The notes beneath the pieces are model-generated. The model had not been told where the DNA came from, ran no database searches, and worked only from the letters and a program-made list of their open reading frames with translations. Both the position numbers and the translations under genes were made by a program. From positions 1 to 15,878 of the forward strand of contig CAMEAW010000056.1 in assembly GCA_945911685.1 (NCBI GenBank): DNA of 15,878 nt, given 5' to 3'. This document shows, piece by piece, positions 7,608 through 14,454 of the stretch. This DNA is from Bordetella parapertussis. Lineage in GTDB: Bacteria > Pseudomonadota > Gammaproteobacteria > Burkholderiales > Burkholderiaceae_B. Each line of letters begins with the position of its first letter. The first letter of the stretch is position 1.

Positions 7608-8381
7608 ATGAATACTGATATTCTCAAAGCCGTTGAGCTCACCAAAGCCTATGGCCATATTGCAGTGCTTAAGGCGGTATCGCTGACCATGAAGCGTGGT
7701 GAAACCCACGCAGTGATTGGCCCAAATGGCGCCGGAAAGACAACATTATTCAAGATCCTCAGCGGCGAAGTCCCTGAAGATCAGGGCACCATTGAGTTCA
7801 ATGGTCAACGCGTTGAGCACCTGGATGGTTATAAGCGCGTCAGAATGGGCATCGGGCGCACCTTTCAAGTTGCGCGCGTGCTAAATGAAATCACCGTTCT
7901 TGAAAATATGCTCATCGCAGTCGAAGCCAGACGTAGGCAGTCGGGTGAAGTCAGTCGCTGGAGTTTTCGCATTCATCCAAGTGATGCCACGCTCGATGAG
8001 GCAGCCGCGCAACTCGCGAGTATGAATTTGGAAAGTGTGGCAACGTCAATTGCCGGCTCATTGGCCTATGGTGATCGCAAACGCCTTGAACTGTCGATGA
8101 GCCTGGCCCTCGGTCCCGAGTTGTTAATGCTCGACGAACCCATGGCGGGCATGTCACCCTCCGATAGGTTAGCCGCGGTGCAGACGATTCGCAACGTCGC
8201 TCGCCAGCAAGCGATGTCCGTACTGTTGACCGAGCACGACATGGATGTGGTCTTCGCCTTGGCCGACCGTGTAACGGTCTTAAATTATGGTGAAGTGATC
8301 GCCAGCGGCACACCTGAAGAGGTGCGCGCCAATCAACGTGTACGCGACGTCTACCTCGGGCACGAGGACCAGCATGCTTGA
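7608..8381 (+). CDS. livG: ABC transporter ATP-binding protein, LivG type
   Basis: A 257-residue ATPase. Visible motifs are Walker A GPNGAGKT at residues 38-45, Q-loop Q87 in RTFQVAR, signature area SLAYGDRKRLELSMSL at 151-166, and Walker B LLMLDEP at 172-178 with catalytic E177. The switch histidine is H210 in TEHDMDVVF. The AYGD form replaces the usual LSGGQ-type signature, which is normal for LivG. The C-terminal stretch ending GHEDQHA is typical of LivG, and the insert RVLNEITVLENMLIAVEARR is a family trait. The gene starts 25 bases after livM and overlaps livF by eight bases. It energises transport together with LivF, probably as a heterodimer on the LivHM pore. Confidence 0.93.
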   Translation: MNTDILKAVELTKAYGHIAVLKAVSLTMKRGETHAVIGPNGAGKTTLFKILSGEVPEDQGTIEFNGQRVEHLDGYKRVRMGIGRTFQVARVLNEITVLENMLIAVEARRRQSGEVSRWSFRIHPSDATLDEAAAQLASMNLESVATSIAGSLAYGDRKRLELSMSLALGPELLMLDEPMAGMSPSDRLAAVQTIRNVARQQAMSVLLTEHDMDVVFALADRVTVLNYGEVIASGTPEEVRANQRVRDVYLGHEDQHA

Positions 8382-9075
8382 ACTTAAAAACCTACAGGCA
8401 CGCTACGGCGACAGTCTCATCCTTGATGCCATCAATTTAAGGGTGCAGTCAGGGCAAGGAGTTGCGTTGCTCGGTCGTAACGGTGCGGGCAAGACCACCC
8501 TCTTAAAAAGTATCGTGGGCGGCGGGCCCTCGGTCTCGGGCGAGGTTAATTTCTTGGGGCAAGCGCTAAACGAGAAGGCAACGTATTTGCGCGCGCGGGC
8601 GGGGTTAACGCTCGTGCCCGAAGATCGAAGAATCTTTACGCACTTAACTGTTAACGAAAACCTCTTGCTTGCAAGACACGCTTGCTCCAAGGGTCAGCTG
8701 CTTGAAGTTGAGCAGGTGTACGTGTGGTTTCCTGCTCTGGCTGAATTAAAAAATAGAATGGGAAATCAACTAAGTGGCGGACAACAACAGATTCTTGCCG
8801 TTGCGCGTGGGTTGATGCCCAGGCCCAAGTTGATGTTGCTAGATGAACCAACAGAAGGTGTCGCACCGCTCTTAGTCAAACAAATGGCCGAACAGATCAA
8901 TCGGGCTCGACGCGAACAAGGCTCAGCGTTATTGCTCGCCGAACAGAATCTCTGGTTTTCTCGAAACTGTACTGATTACGTGTACATGATCGACACCGGT
9001 CGTATCGTGTTTGAGGGTGACTGGAGCGAGGTTGATCGACATCCTGAAGTGATCAATCGTTATCTGGCACTTTAG
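8374..9075 (+). CDS. livF: ABC transporter ATP-binding protein, LivF type
   Basis: A 233-residue ATPase from ATG 8374, which overlaps the livG stop by eight bases, with GAGG at 8363-8366 as ribosome site. The frame is open further upstream to 8338, but that would lie inside livG and add residues unlike LivF, so 8374 is preferred. Motifs: Walker A GRNGAGKT 34-41; the family's VPEDRRIF with E83 at the Q-loop site; signature LSGGQQQ 133-139; Walker B LMLLDEP 153-159 with E158; and TEGVAPLLV. The usual switch histidine is Q191 (AEQN), which is normal for LivF. It completes the operon binding protein-livH-livM-livG-livF. The protein ends RYLAL, a common LivF ending. Confidence 0.93.
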   Translation: MLELKNLQARYGDSLILDAINLRVQSGQGVALLGRNGAGKTTLLKSIVGGGPSVSGEVNFLGQALNEKATYLRARAGLTLVPEDRRIFTHLTVNENLLLARHACSKGQLLEVEQVYVWFPALAELKNRMGNQLSGGQQQILAVARGLMPRPKLMLLDEPTEGVAPLLVKQMAEQINRARREQGSALLLAEQNLWFSRNCTDYVYMIDTGRIVFEGDWSEVDRHPEVINRYLAL

Positions 9076-9172
9076 CTAGCAACCACTGTGCTCGTTCTTG
9101 CGTCGTTGCTAAATCTCACTCGGCAGTACTTGTTCGCTGCCAGTTGCCATCAACGCTAAAGCGGTGTTACCA

Positions 9173-9186
9173 AGCGCTGCAGCGCT
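9173..9186. repeat. Perfect 14-bp palindrome
   Basis: AGCGCTGCAGCGCT reads the same on both strands. It lies in the 185-bp gap between the converging livF and hydrolase genes. There is no T-run beside it, so it is a poor rho-independent terminator. A separate 7-bp inverted pair (TAGCAAC 9077-9083 and GTTGCTA 9105-9111) lies just after the livF stop. Nothing else is seen in the gap. Confidence 0.4.
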
Positions 9187-9260
9187 ATCGCCGATAAACG
9201 CCTGGTTCGTGCACAATCAGTGCGTGAGTTGCAGTGTTGCGCTACGACGATGCCGACACT

Positions 9261-10073
9261 TCATGCACGAGCGGCTCGACGCTCAAGACACTCAAGCATG
9301 ACCTGCGCGCATTCTTTGGCGTGCGAAAACGGTAACCCATGCCGCGCATGGTTAAACACGTGAAATTCAGAATTCGGTAACTTGCTGTGCATTTCAGCCA
9401 TTTGATCGACCGCGATGAACGGGCTGCCATCGGCGTGCAGCAGCAACACAGGCATCTTCACTTCACCCAACTTAGGGCCAAGATCTGCACCCACCAAAAT
9501 ATCGCGCGCCACGATAATTGACTCGATCGGATGATTGCCCTGCTGCTTCTCATACCACGCACGCTTGGCAGGCGACATCTTGGCGTCATCATGAAACCGT
9601 CTAGGCATCAAACGCTTTGACCAGGCTGCTCCACCCTGCTCTTTGAGCAAAGTATCCCACTCAACCACATTTTGAATCACGCCGCCGCGAAAGGCGGTGT
9701 TGGTGAGCGTTAGGGAGTGCAACCGCTCAGGATGCTGCAGCGAATATGCCAGGGCAGCAGTCCCCCCAATTGACTCGCCCACTAAATGAAAACGCTGACT
9801 ACCAACGGTATCTGCGATCAATGAGATGTCTTTCATTAATTGATCAAAAGTAAGATTCCCGGCAGGTTTGGCCGTTGATCGACCAAAGCCGCGCATATCA
9901 AAACGCGCAATTCGATAATTCAACCCAAGCACCGGCAGCCACTCAACCCAAATTTCAGTGTTTGCGCCAACGCCGTGATGAAAGATAATCGTTTCGGGTT
10001 GCTCGACCCACTCTGGGGTCATATCCAAGACGTTGTAATACAACGCATCGACAAAGCCTTCTTTAAATTGCAT
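9261..10073 (-). CDS. Alpha/beta-fold hydrolase
   Basis: A 270-residue alpha/beta hydrolase. The catalytic set is visible: HHG oxyanion region (residues 32-34), nucleophile Ser101 in GESIGG, acid Asp215 in LLHADGSPF, and His245 in HARHGLPF. RFDMRGFGRS at 57-66 is the conserved strand-turn after the oxyanion loop, as in 3-oxoadipate enol-lactonase (PcaD)-like and related C-C hydrolases. The cap region is about 130-195. The substrate cannot be assigned, but a lactone or ester is plausible given the neighbouring lactonase and aldolase. It is the last gene of the likely minus-strand unit SMP-30, aldolase, hydrolase. A 148-bp gap to the aldolase contains a 9-bp repeat array, so co-transcription is possible but not sure. 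The start at 10073 has a purine-rich site (GAGAGAG) upstream. Confidence 0.88.
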   Translation of the reverse strand: MQFKEGFVDALYYNVLDMTPEWVEQPETIIFHHGVGANTEIWVEWLPVLGLNYRIARFDMRGFGRSTAKPAGNLTFDQLMKDISLIADTVGSQRFHLVGESIGGTAALAYSLQHPERLHSLTLTNTAFRGGVIQNVVEWDTLLKEQGGAAWSKRLMPRRFHDDAKMSPAKRAWYEKQQGNHPIESIIVARDILVGADLGPKLGEVKMPVLLLHADGSPFIAVDQMAEMHSKLPNSEFHVFNHARHGLPFSHAKECAQVMLECLERRAARA

Positions 10074-10170
10074 ACAAGTACTCTCTCAAAAAATGGTGCC
10101 CGACCTTCAAAATTTTGAGCGCCGCGCTGGGTGAATCTTATGAGCCTTGCGAGCATCGTTCGCTTCGGTT

Positions 10171-10229
10171 GCTCAGTTAGCTCAGTTAGCTCGGTTAGCT
10201 CGGTTAGCTCGGTTAGCTCGGTTAGCTCA
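10171..10229. repeat. 9-bp tandem array (about 6.5 copies)
   Basis: Units of GCTCRGTTA (R = A or G) run from 10171 to 10224, six complete copies plus GCTCA at the end; the first two have A and the next four have G. The array begins at the last codons of the aldolase gene. On the minus strand each unit is GAGCTAACC or a close variant. The first TAA (10222-10224) is the aldolase stop, so the copies that follow supply a further in-frame TAA every three codons. Four of the copies are identical, which points to recent slippage. Confidence 0.85.
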
Positions 10230-10998
10230 ACACCCGCTGTTGAAAATCCAAAGCAGCGGCACGCAATGCCTTACCTAAAATTTTGTAATCAATCGCATGT
10301 ACAAAAAAATCGATTTGACGATTTTTCCACGTTTCGATTTCACTGAGTTCGTTCACATACACACCCACTTTGATCTGCCGTGCTTGCGCAGCAACGATGA
10401 TACGACTCACTGCCTCTTGAATGGTGGGATGGGTTAACTGCCCATGCAGCCCATACGACGAGGCTAAATCCGCAGGGCCCGGCATAAGCCAATCGACTTG
10501 ACTCTCTTCAAGTACCTGCTCGATGCGCTCGACACACGCTTGATCTTCAACCAAACCAACTGACAAGACATTTTTATTTGACAGTGCAGCGGCCTCGGCA
10601 AAATTTCTTTGCCCATAGCCCGCGATCTGCACCCCAGTGCAAGTCGCTCGAGTACCTTCAGGCCAGTATTTCATTGACTGCAACACGCCATTGGCACGCG
10701 CATCATGCCCGAGATGCGGAATCATCAAGCCTTCGACGCCAGCATCGAGCAAACGCGAACCATCTGCGTAATTTGCAGCACCCAACCTGACAAGGGCGTG
10801 AATCCCTGCGGCTGCGCAGGCGCGCACATGCGTCTGCACAATACGCAAATCATTGAGCGCGTGCTCGGTATCAATAATCACAAAATCGTAGCCCGCCTCG
10901 GCATACAACTCAGAGATGTTCGAGTCGCTCGAAAAAATAAAGCCCCCAAGCAACGGTCGCTTGGCAAGCATTTTTTCTTTTAGGCTAGGCATCGTCAT
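10222..10998 (-). CDS. HpcH/HpaI-type aldolase
   Basis: A 258-residue class II pyruvate aldolase-like enzyme (2-keto-3-deoxy/4-hydroxy-2-oxoacid family). Visible active-site elements are His46 in DTEHALND, Arg71 in ALVRLGA, Glu151 in GLVEDQ and Asp177 in PGPADLASSYG, matching the general-base histidine, pyruvate arginine and metal-binding Glu/Asp of HpaI. EGLMIPHLGH and KYWPEGTRA are also typical. These enzymes cleave a 2-oxo acid to pyruvate plus an aldehyde. The frame is open upstream to 11121, but that extra part lies in the lactonase gene and is unlike the family, so ATG 10998 is chosen. A second ATG at 10992 is equally possible, as the ribosome site is weak. The SMP-30 stop is 16 bases upstream, so the two are likely co-transcribed. 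Confidence 0.88.
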   Translation of the reverse strand: MTMPSLKEKMLAKRPLLGGFIFSSDSNISELYAEAGYDFVIIDTEHALNDLRIVQTHVRACAAAGIHALVRLGAANYADGSRLLDAGVEGLMIPHLGHDARANGVLQSMKYWPEGTRATCTGVQIAGYGQRNFAEAAALSNKNVLSVGLVEDQACVERIEQVLEESQVDWLMPGPADLASSYGLHGQLTHPTIQEAVSRIIVAAQARQIKVGVYVNELSEIETWKNRQIDFFVHAIDYKILGKALRAAALDFQQRVLS

Positions 10999-11014
10999 CT
11001 TGAGTGCGTTGCCA

Positions 11015-11929
11015 TTACATGTGCGAAAACATCTTACGGCCTTGCACTGGCATATCTGCCACCAAGATCGTGCCGGTTTTTGACTCGGTAATAAATAGTT
11101 GCTTGTTATCTTTACCGCCATACGCGCAGTTTGTCACCAACTTACCCGCCGGCGAGTTAATGCGCAGCATTGGCTCGCCCAAGGCGCTAAAGAGCCACAC
11201 CACACCCAAGCCAACGTGACACACTGCCAAATTATTCTCGGCATCAATTGCCATACCGTCTGGGCCAAAGCCCCCTGTCATCTGAATGGCCATGCCCGTT
11301 TTACTGGTCGTGCCGTCTTTCATGAGCGGCACGCGCCACACACAGTTGGCGCGGGTCACTGCAAGCATGACGATATTTTCCTCAACATTCAACACCAATC
11401 CATTTGGGCTTGGAATGTTATTCAAAATGCAATCGAGTTGCCCGTTGGTGCGTAAGCGATAAAGGCGCCCGCTAGGATCATGCAGACCAGTCTGACCTTG
11501 ATCGGTAAAATAAATATCGCCTTGCGCACCAAAGAACAAATCATTTACGCCACGAAAACGCGTCAGAAGTGGGCGATCATAAAACGGCTCAATCTTGCCT
11601 GTATTGACATCCAACACCATCAGGCCATTTTTATGATCCGTAATAAACGCGCGACCATCTCGGTGAAACTTCAAACCATTTGGCTCGCCGTCATATTCAA
11701 CCACTACGCTGATATCGCCACTCGGTGTGATTTTAAACACTCGGCCAAAGGGGATGTCGGTGACAAATAGATTGCCCTGGCGGTCAAACGAGGGGCCTTC
11801 AATAAAGTGAGGTGTTTCAGCCCCATGAAATTGCACATCGGCAAACGCTGAACGCTGGCCTACTTTTGAAAGTCGGTCAGGAATCTTTGCGAAAACGCGT
11901 GCTTCTACTGCGGGGGGTGCTGCAAACAT
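11015..11929 (-). CDS. SMP-30/gluconolactonase-like lactonase
   Basis: A 304-residue six-bladed beta-propeller protein of the SMP-30/LRE family. Metal ligands typical of the family are visible: Glu44 in FIEGPSFD, Asn129 in GVNDLFF, Asn176 in SPNGLVL and Asp224 in GPDGMAID. Repeated blade phrases such as GNLFVTDIPFGRVFKIT and GDIYFTDQG support the fold. These enzymes hydrolyse sugar or related lactones using a divalent metal. No signal peptide is present, so it acts in the cytoplasm. The ATG at 11929 is preceded by AGGGACG. It heads the minus-strand unit lactonase, aldolase, hydrolase and is divergent from the dioxygenase gene across the 11930-12183 region. The natural lactone is unknown. Confidence 0.9.
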   Translation of the reverse strand: MFAAPPAVEARVFAKIPDRLSKVGQRSAFADVQFHGAETPHFIEGPSFDRQGNLFVTDIPFGRVFKITPSGDISVVVEYDGEPNGLKFHRDGRAFITDHKNGLMVLDVNTGKIEPFYDRPLLTRFRGVNDLFFGAQGDIYFTDQGQTGLHDPSGRLYRLRTNGQLDCILNNIPSPNGLVLNVEENIVMLAVTRANCVWRVPLMKDGTTSKTGMAIQMTGGFGPDGMAIDAENNLAVCHVGLGVVWLFSALGEPMLRINSPAGKLVTNCAYGGKDNKQLFITESKTGTILVADMPVQGRKMFSHM

Positions 11930-11942
11930 GGTGCGTCCCTTA

Positions 11943-11974
11943 TAAGTATTTTGAATGTTAAGTATTTTGAATGT
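11943..11974. repeat. Perfect 16-bp tandem repeat in the divergent promoter region
   Basis: Two adjacent identical copies of TAAGTATTTTGAATGT occupy 11943-11958 and 11959-11974, directly upstream of the lactonase ribosome site. AT-rich and unlike the flanks. It may be two operator or activator half-sites, or a slippage duplication of promoter sequence. On the minus strand each copy contains TACTTA, a fair -10 element. Confidence 0.7.
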
Positions 11975-12026
11975 CGGGCCGAGATGCTAAGCACCTCATA
12001 TTTGTCTCCGGCTGTCTACTGTTTTA

Positions 12027-12050
12027 CTTGTCACCGGTACAGGTGTCAAG
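12027..12050. promoter_or_regulatory. 24-bp dyad, candidate operator
   Basis: The arms CTTGTCACCGGT and ACAGGTGTCAAG pair at 10 of 12 positions, centred in the divergent region between the lactonase and dioxygenase genes. Size and position suit a homodimeric repressor or activator that would control both units. No regulator gene is in the window, so the factor cannot be named. Confidence 0.35.
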
Positions 12051-12094
12051 CATGACTGTTGACGGGCGCCGTGATTGTGCTAACTTGTTGAATA

Positions 12095-12124
12095 TTGACA
12101 TTTTCCCCGCCCTCAGTCGATGAT
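12095..12124 (+). promoter_or_regulatory. Candidate promoter for the dioxygenase gene
   Basis: A perfect TTGACA at 12095-12100 is followed after 18 bases by GATGAT (12119-12124), four of six bases like the sigma-70 -10 consensus. It lies downstream of the dyad and about 60 bases before the dioxygenase start. The -10 is weak and this is a motif match only. Confidence 0.35.
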
Positions 12125-12183
12125 TGTCGCTTGCGCGAAAAGGACGGAGATGCCTACGGTGCTTATAAAAATTGGAGACTGTC

Positions 12184-13107
12184 GTGTCGGACTTACAAAT
12201 CACGCCATCTGCGCAATACCCATTCGGCTGTCGCATCGAAGGTGTCAACATCCAAGCCGGCGTGGATGATCAGACCGCTCAGCAAATCAGTGACGCTCTG
12301 AATCGGTATTTGGTGGTCTGCGTATCGGGCGAACCTTACGACTCTGCACAACTGGTGAACTGGGCCAAAAAAATTGGTCCGCTTGAGATCAATGTATCAA
12401 AGGCTTTTCAAAACAACGAGTACCCACAAGTCATGACCTTATCGAATGTGCTGATCGACGGCAAACCGCAAGGCTTGGCAGATGCAGGGCAAGAATGGCA
12501 TACCGATATGTCTTACAACCGTATCTCGGGGCGAGCGACGATTTTGCATGCGCATCAGGTACCGTTCAAAGACGGGCGCGCCTTAGGGGATACGGCGTTT
12601 CGCAGCATGTATGCGGCATACGAGGCGTTGTCACCGAGTCTAAAAGACAAACTTGACTCGCTTGAAGCCGTGCACGATTTTGAAAATCTCTGGACGCACA
12701 TGCTGGCGCGACCAGGTTCAATGCGTAAACCGTTTACCGATGCCCAACGCAAAGAAAAACCGCCTGTGGTGCATCCTGTCGTGTTACGCCACCCGTGGAC
12801 AGGTCGCAAATGTATTTACGTGAACCGTGGCTTAACCACCAAAATTCTAGGTCTGCCCGAACAAGAGAGCCGCGACTTGCTTGATTTTTTATTTACGCAT
12901 CAAGAGCAAGCACAATTTGAATATCGCCACCAGTGGCGAGTCGGTGACACGCTGATGTGGGATAACTGCGCTAGCATTCATCTGGCCACAGGTGGCTATG
13001 GCGCCGACCAACCGAGGGTGATGATTCGTACGCAGATCTTGGGCGATGAAACGCGCTATCGGCAAACCAATGCAACCTTGGGCGGGCGAGTCTTACAAGC
13101 AAACTGA
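12184..13107 (+). CDS. TauD/TfdA-family Fe(II)/2-oxoglutarate dioxygenase
   Basis: A 307-residue member of the TauD/TfdA family. The iron ligands are His106 and Asp108 in EWHTDMSYN and His266 in MWDNCASIHLA; 2-oxoglutarate-binding arginines are R278 or R282 in QPRVMIRTQ. WRVGDTLMWDN is also a family landmark. These enzymes hydroxylate an unactivated carbon using oxygen and 2-oxoglutarate, as in taurine, sulfonate, phenoxyacetate or other carboxylate breakdown; the actual substrate is not readable. The frame is open from a TTG at 12172, but GTG 12184 is preferred because GGAG (12174-12177) lies seven bases upstream and the TTG would overlap it. It is divergent from the lactonase unit. A stem-loop terminator follows at 13110. 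The Bug-type gene that follows is about 190 bp away beyond the terminator and a 42-bp tandem repeat. Confidence 0.9.
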   Translation: MSDLQITPSAQYPFGCRIEGVNIQAGVDDQTAQQISDALNRYLVVCVSGEPYDSAQLVNWAKKIGPLEINVSKAFQNNEYPQVMTLSNVLIDGKPQGLADAGQEWHTDMSYNRISGRATILHAHQVPFKDGRALGDTAFRSMYAAYEALSPSLKDKLDSLEAVHDFENLWTHMLARPGSMRKPFTDAQRKEKPPVVHPVVLRHPWTGRKCIYVNRGLTTKILGLPEQESRDLLDFLFTHQEQAQFEYRHQWRVGDTLMWDNCASIHLATGGYGADQPRVMIRTQILGDETRYRQTNATLGGRVLQAN

Positions 13108-13109
13108 GC

Positions 13110-13134
13110 GACTCGTTCATGACGAGTCATTTTT
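13110..13134 (+). terminator. Rho-independent-like terminator after the dioxygenase
   Basis: GACTCGT and ACGAGTC form a perfect seven-base stem around the loop TCATG, followed by ATTTTT. It starts three bases after the dioxygenase stop. The stem is short, but the T-run is in the right place. Its right arm is the left edge of the first 42-bp tandem unit. Confidence 0.6.
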
Positions 13135-13213
13135 AAGATGCCACGATTTGTACCCTTTGCTGGATGAGTCATTTTTGAACTGCCACGATTTGTACCCTTT
13201 GCTGGATGAGTCA
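13121..13213. repeat. 42-bp tandem duplication
   Basis: Two adjacent 42-base units, 13121-13162 and 13163-13204, then nine bases (GATGAGTCA) of a third. They share GAGTCATTTTT near the start and TGCCACGATTTGTACCC in the middle, with differences confined to a few positions such as GACGAG/GATGAG and TAAGA/GAAC. The minus strand is open through it with a 14-residue repeat (THPAKGTNRG), but no gene-like start is evident. It sits between the dioxygenase terminator and the Bug-type gene. Confidence 0.85.
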
Positions 13214-13296
13214 AAAACGTAGCACCTGCTGCATTTCTACAGAAAAGCCTCAAGTACCGTTCACCCATCAACAATCGATTTTTTATTCAAATAATC

Positions 13297-14280
13297 ATGC
13301 AAACACCTATGCTCGTATCTCGCCTGACACTCACCTTTGGGTTGCTCATCACCGCCGTGTCGTTCAAACCCTACGCGCAAGAGTTTCCTTCGCGCACGAT
13401 GCAAGTGATTGTTCCGTTCACCGCAGGCGGACCAACCGACGCCATGGCACGCGTCGTTGGCCGCGAACTGAGCCGACTAACAGGGCAACCCGTCGTAGTT
13501 GAAAACAGACCTGGCGCCGGCGGTAATGTGGGCAGTGCACAGGTGGCGCGCGCCGAACCTGATGGCTACACAATGATTGTGAACGGTGGTTTAACGCATA
13601 CGTTAAATCCGCAAATCTTTGCCAAAACTAGCGGCTATGCGCTGAAAGATTTTAAAGCCGTCGCAGCCTTTGCAAAAAGCCCAATGGTGCTCACGGTGAA
13701 CCCTGACTTGGGTGTCAATGATGTGCAGCAACTTGTCGCCCTGGCAAAGTCAAAACCAGGCGGTTTATCGTTTGCCTCGGGTGGCCAAGCGAGTAACCCA
13801 CACATGGCCGCAGAATTGTTTAGAGACAGTACGCAAACGAACATGCTGCATATCCCCTACAAAGGGACAGCCGACTCGGTCAAAGACATTGTGAGTGGTC
13901 GCGTACAAGTCGGCTTTTATAGCCCTCAGGTGGCAGAGCCCTTGCTGCAAGCCGGGCGACTCAAAGCCTTAGGCGTGACTTCAACCACGCGCATCAAGGG
14001 TTTAGACAATATCCCGACGATCGCCGAACAAGGCGTCAAAGATTTTGTGTTTGAGTCTTGGTACATCATTCTGGTTCCAGCCAAAACACCGGCGCCGATC
14101 GTCAACAAACTCAACCAGCTTGTCAATCAAGCCTTAGACAATCCCGACACCCAAAAAGCTTTTTCTAATATCGGTCTAGACGTGATTCATGCCACACCCG
14201 CGCAGACCGAGGCAAACATCACTGCCGAACAAAACAAATGGAGCGAGCTTGTTAAAAAAATCGGCTTGCAACTCGACTGA
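13297..14280 (+). CDS. Tripartite tricarboxylate transporter substrate-binding protein (Bug family)
   Basis: A 327-residue Bug/TctC-type periplasmic binding protein. The signal peptide is about residues 1-28 (TLTFGLLITAVSF, cleavage near PYAQ-EFPSR). Landmarks are FPSRTMQVIVPFTAGGPTDA at 30-49, VVENRPGAGGNVGSAQVARA, AEPDGYTMIVNG, IPYKGTADSVKDIVSGRVQV and the closing WSELVKKIGLQLD. It shares clear family motifs with the product at 3138 but is not a recent duplicate. No TctAB genes accompany it. It follows the dioxygenase on the same strand, yet the terminator and tandem repeat between them suggest its own promoter. It converges on the TRAP permease genes. ATG 13297 and ATG 13309 are both possible starts and neither has a strong ribosome site; the longer is kept because the signal peptide then has a normal N-region. 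Confidence 0.88.
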   Translation: MQTPMLVSRLTLTFGLLITAVSFKPYAQEFPSRTMQVIVPFTAGGPTDAMARVVGRELSRLTGQPVVVENRPGAGGNVGSAQVARAEPDGYTMIVNGGLTHTLNPQIFAKTSGYALKDFKAVAAFAKSPMVLTVNPDLGVNDVQQLVALAKSKPGGLSFASGGQASNPHMAAELFRDSTQTNMLHIPYKGTADSVKDIVSGRVQVGFYSPQVAEPLLQAGRLKALGVTSTTRIKGLDNIPTIAEQGVKDFVFESWYIILVPAKTPAPIVNKLNQLVNQALDNPDTQKAFSNIGLDVIHATPAQTEANITAEQNKWSELVKKIGLQLD

Positions 14281-14344
14281 TCAAAGGTCTGAGCCAACCG
14301 CCTCGCCTTTGCCATAGCCCGCGACTCAAAGGATAACTGGGTGG

Positions 14345-14367
14345 GAACGGGGCCTTACGGCCCGTTC
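14345..14367. terminator. Hairpin in the convergent gap
   Basis: GAACGGGGCC and GGCCCGTTC pair around a TTAC loop with one bulged G. It lies 65 bases after the Bug-type stop. No T-run follows, so termination is only possible, not shown. Confidence 0.35.
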
Positions 14368-14425
14368 GTACGACTCACTTTTGACACCAGATTAACTTTT
14401 ACTCAGGCATGACCTTCAACACAAC

Positions 14426-14445
14426 CCAGTGCGCTGGCGCACCGG
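14426..14445 (-). terminator. Hairpin after the TRAP permease gene
   Basis: On the minus strand CCGGTGCG and CGCACTGG pair, with one G-T pair, around loop CCAG, starting nine bases after the stop at 14455. No T-run follows, only GTTGTGTTG, so it is a weak rho-independent terminator or a processed 3' end structure. Confidence 0.35.
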
Positions 14446-14454
14446 GCTCTGTCG

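Noticed and set aside
10171..10229. Possible tRNA fragment because GGTTAGCTC recalls a tRNA D-arm
   Set aside because: No anticodon arm, T-arm or acceptor stem is present, and the sequence is a simple 9-bp tandem array.
10131..10346. Plus-strand open frame with a VSS repeat
   Set aside because: The VSS repeats are the 9-bp array read in the wrong strand; most of the frame overlaps the well-supported aldolase gene.
11099..11455. Plus-strand open frame of 118 codons inside the lactonase gene
   Set aside because: It is antisense to a strongly supported SMP-30-family gene and shows no family features of its own.
13056..13274. Minus-strand open frame through the 42-bp repeat encoding a 14-residue repeat peptide
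   Set aside because: Its repetition follows directly from the DNA tandem duplication, its start has no ribosome site, and it runs into the dioxygenase gene, so it is more likely a by-product than a gene.
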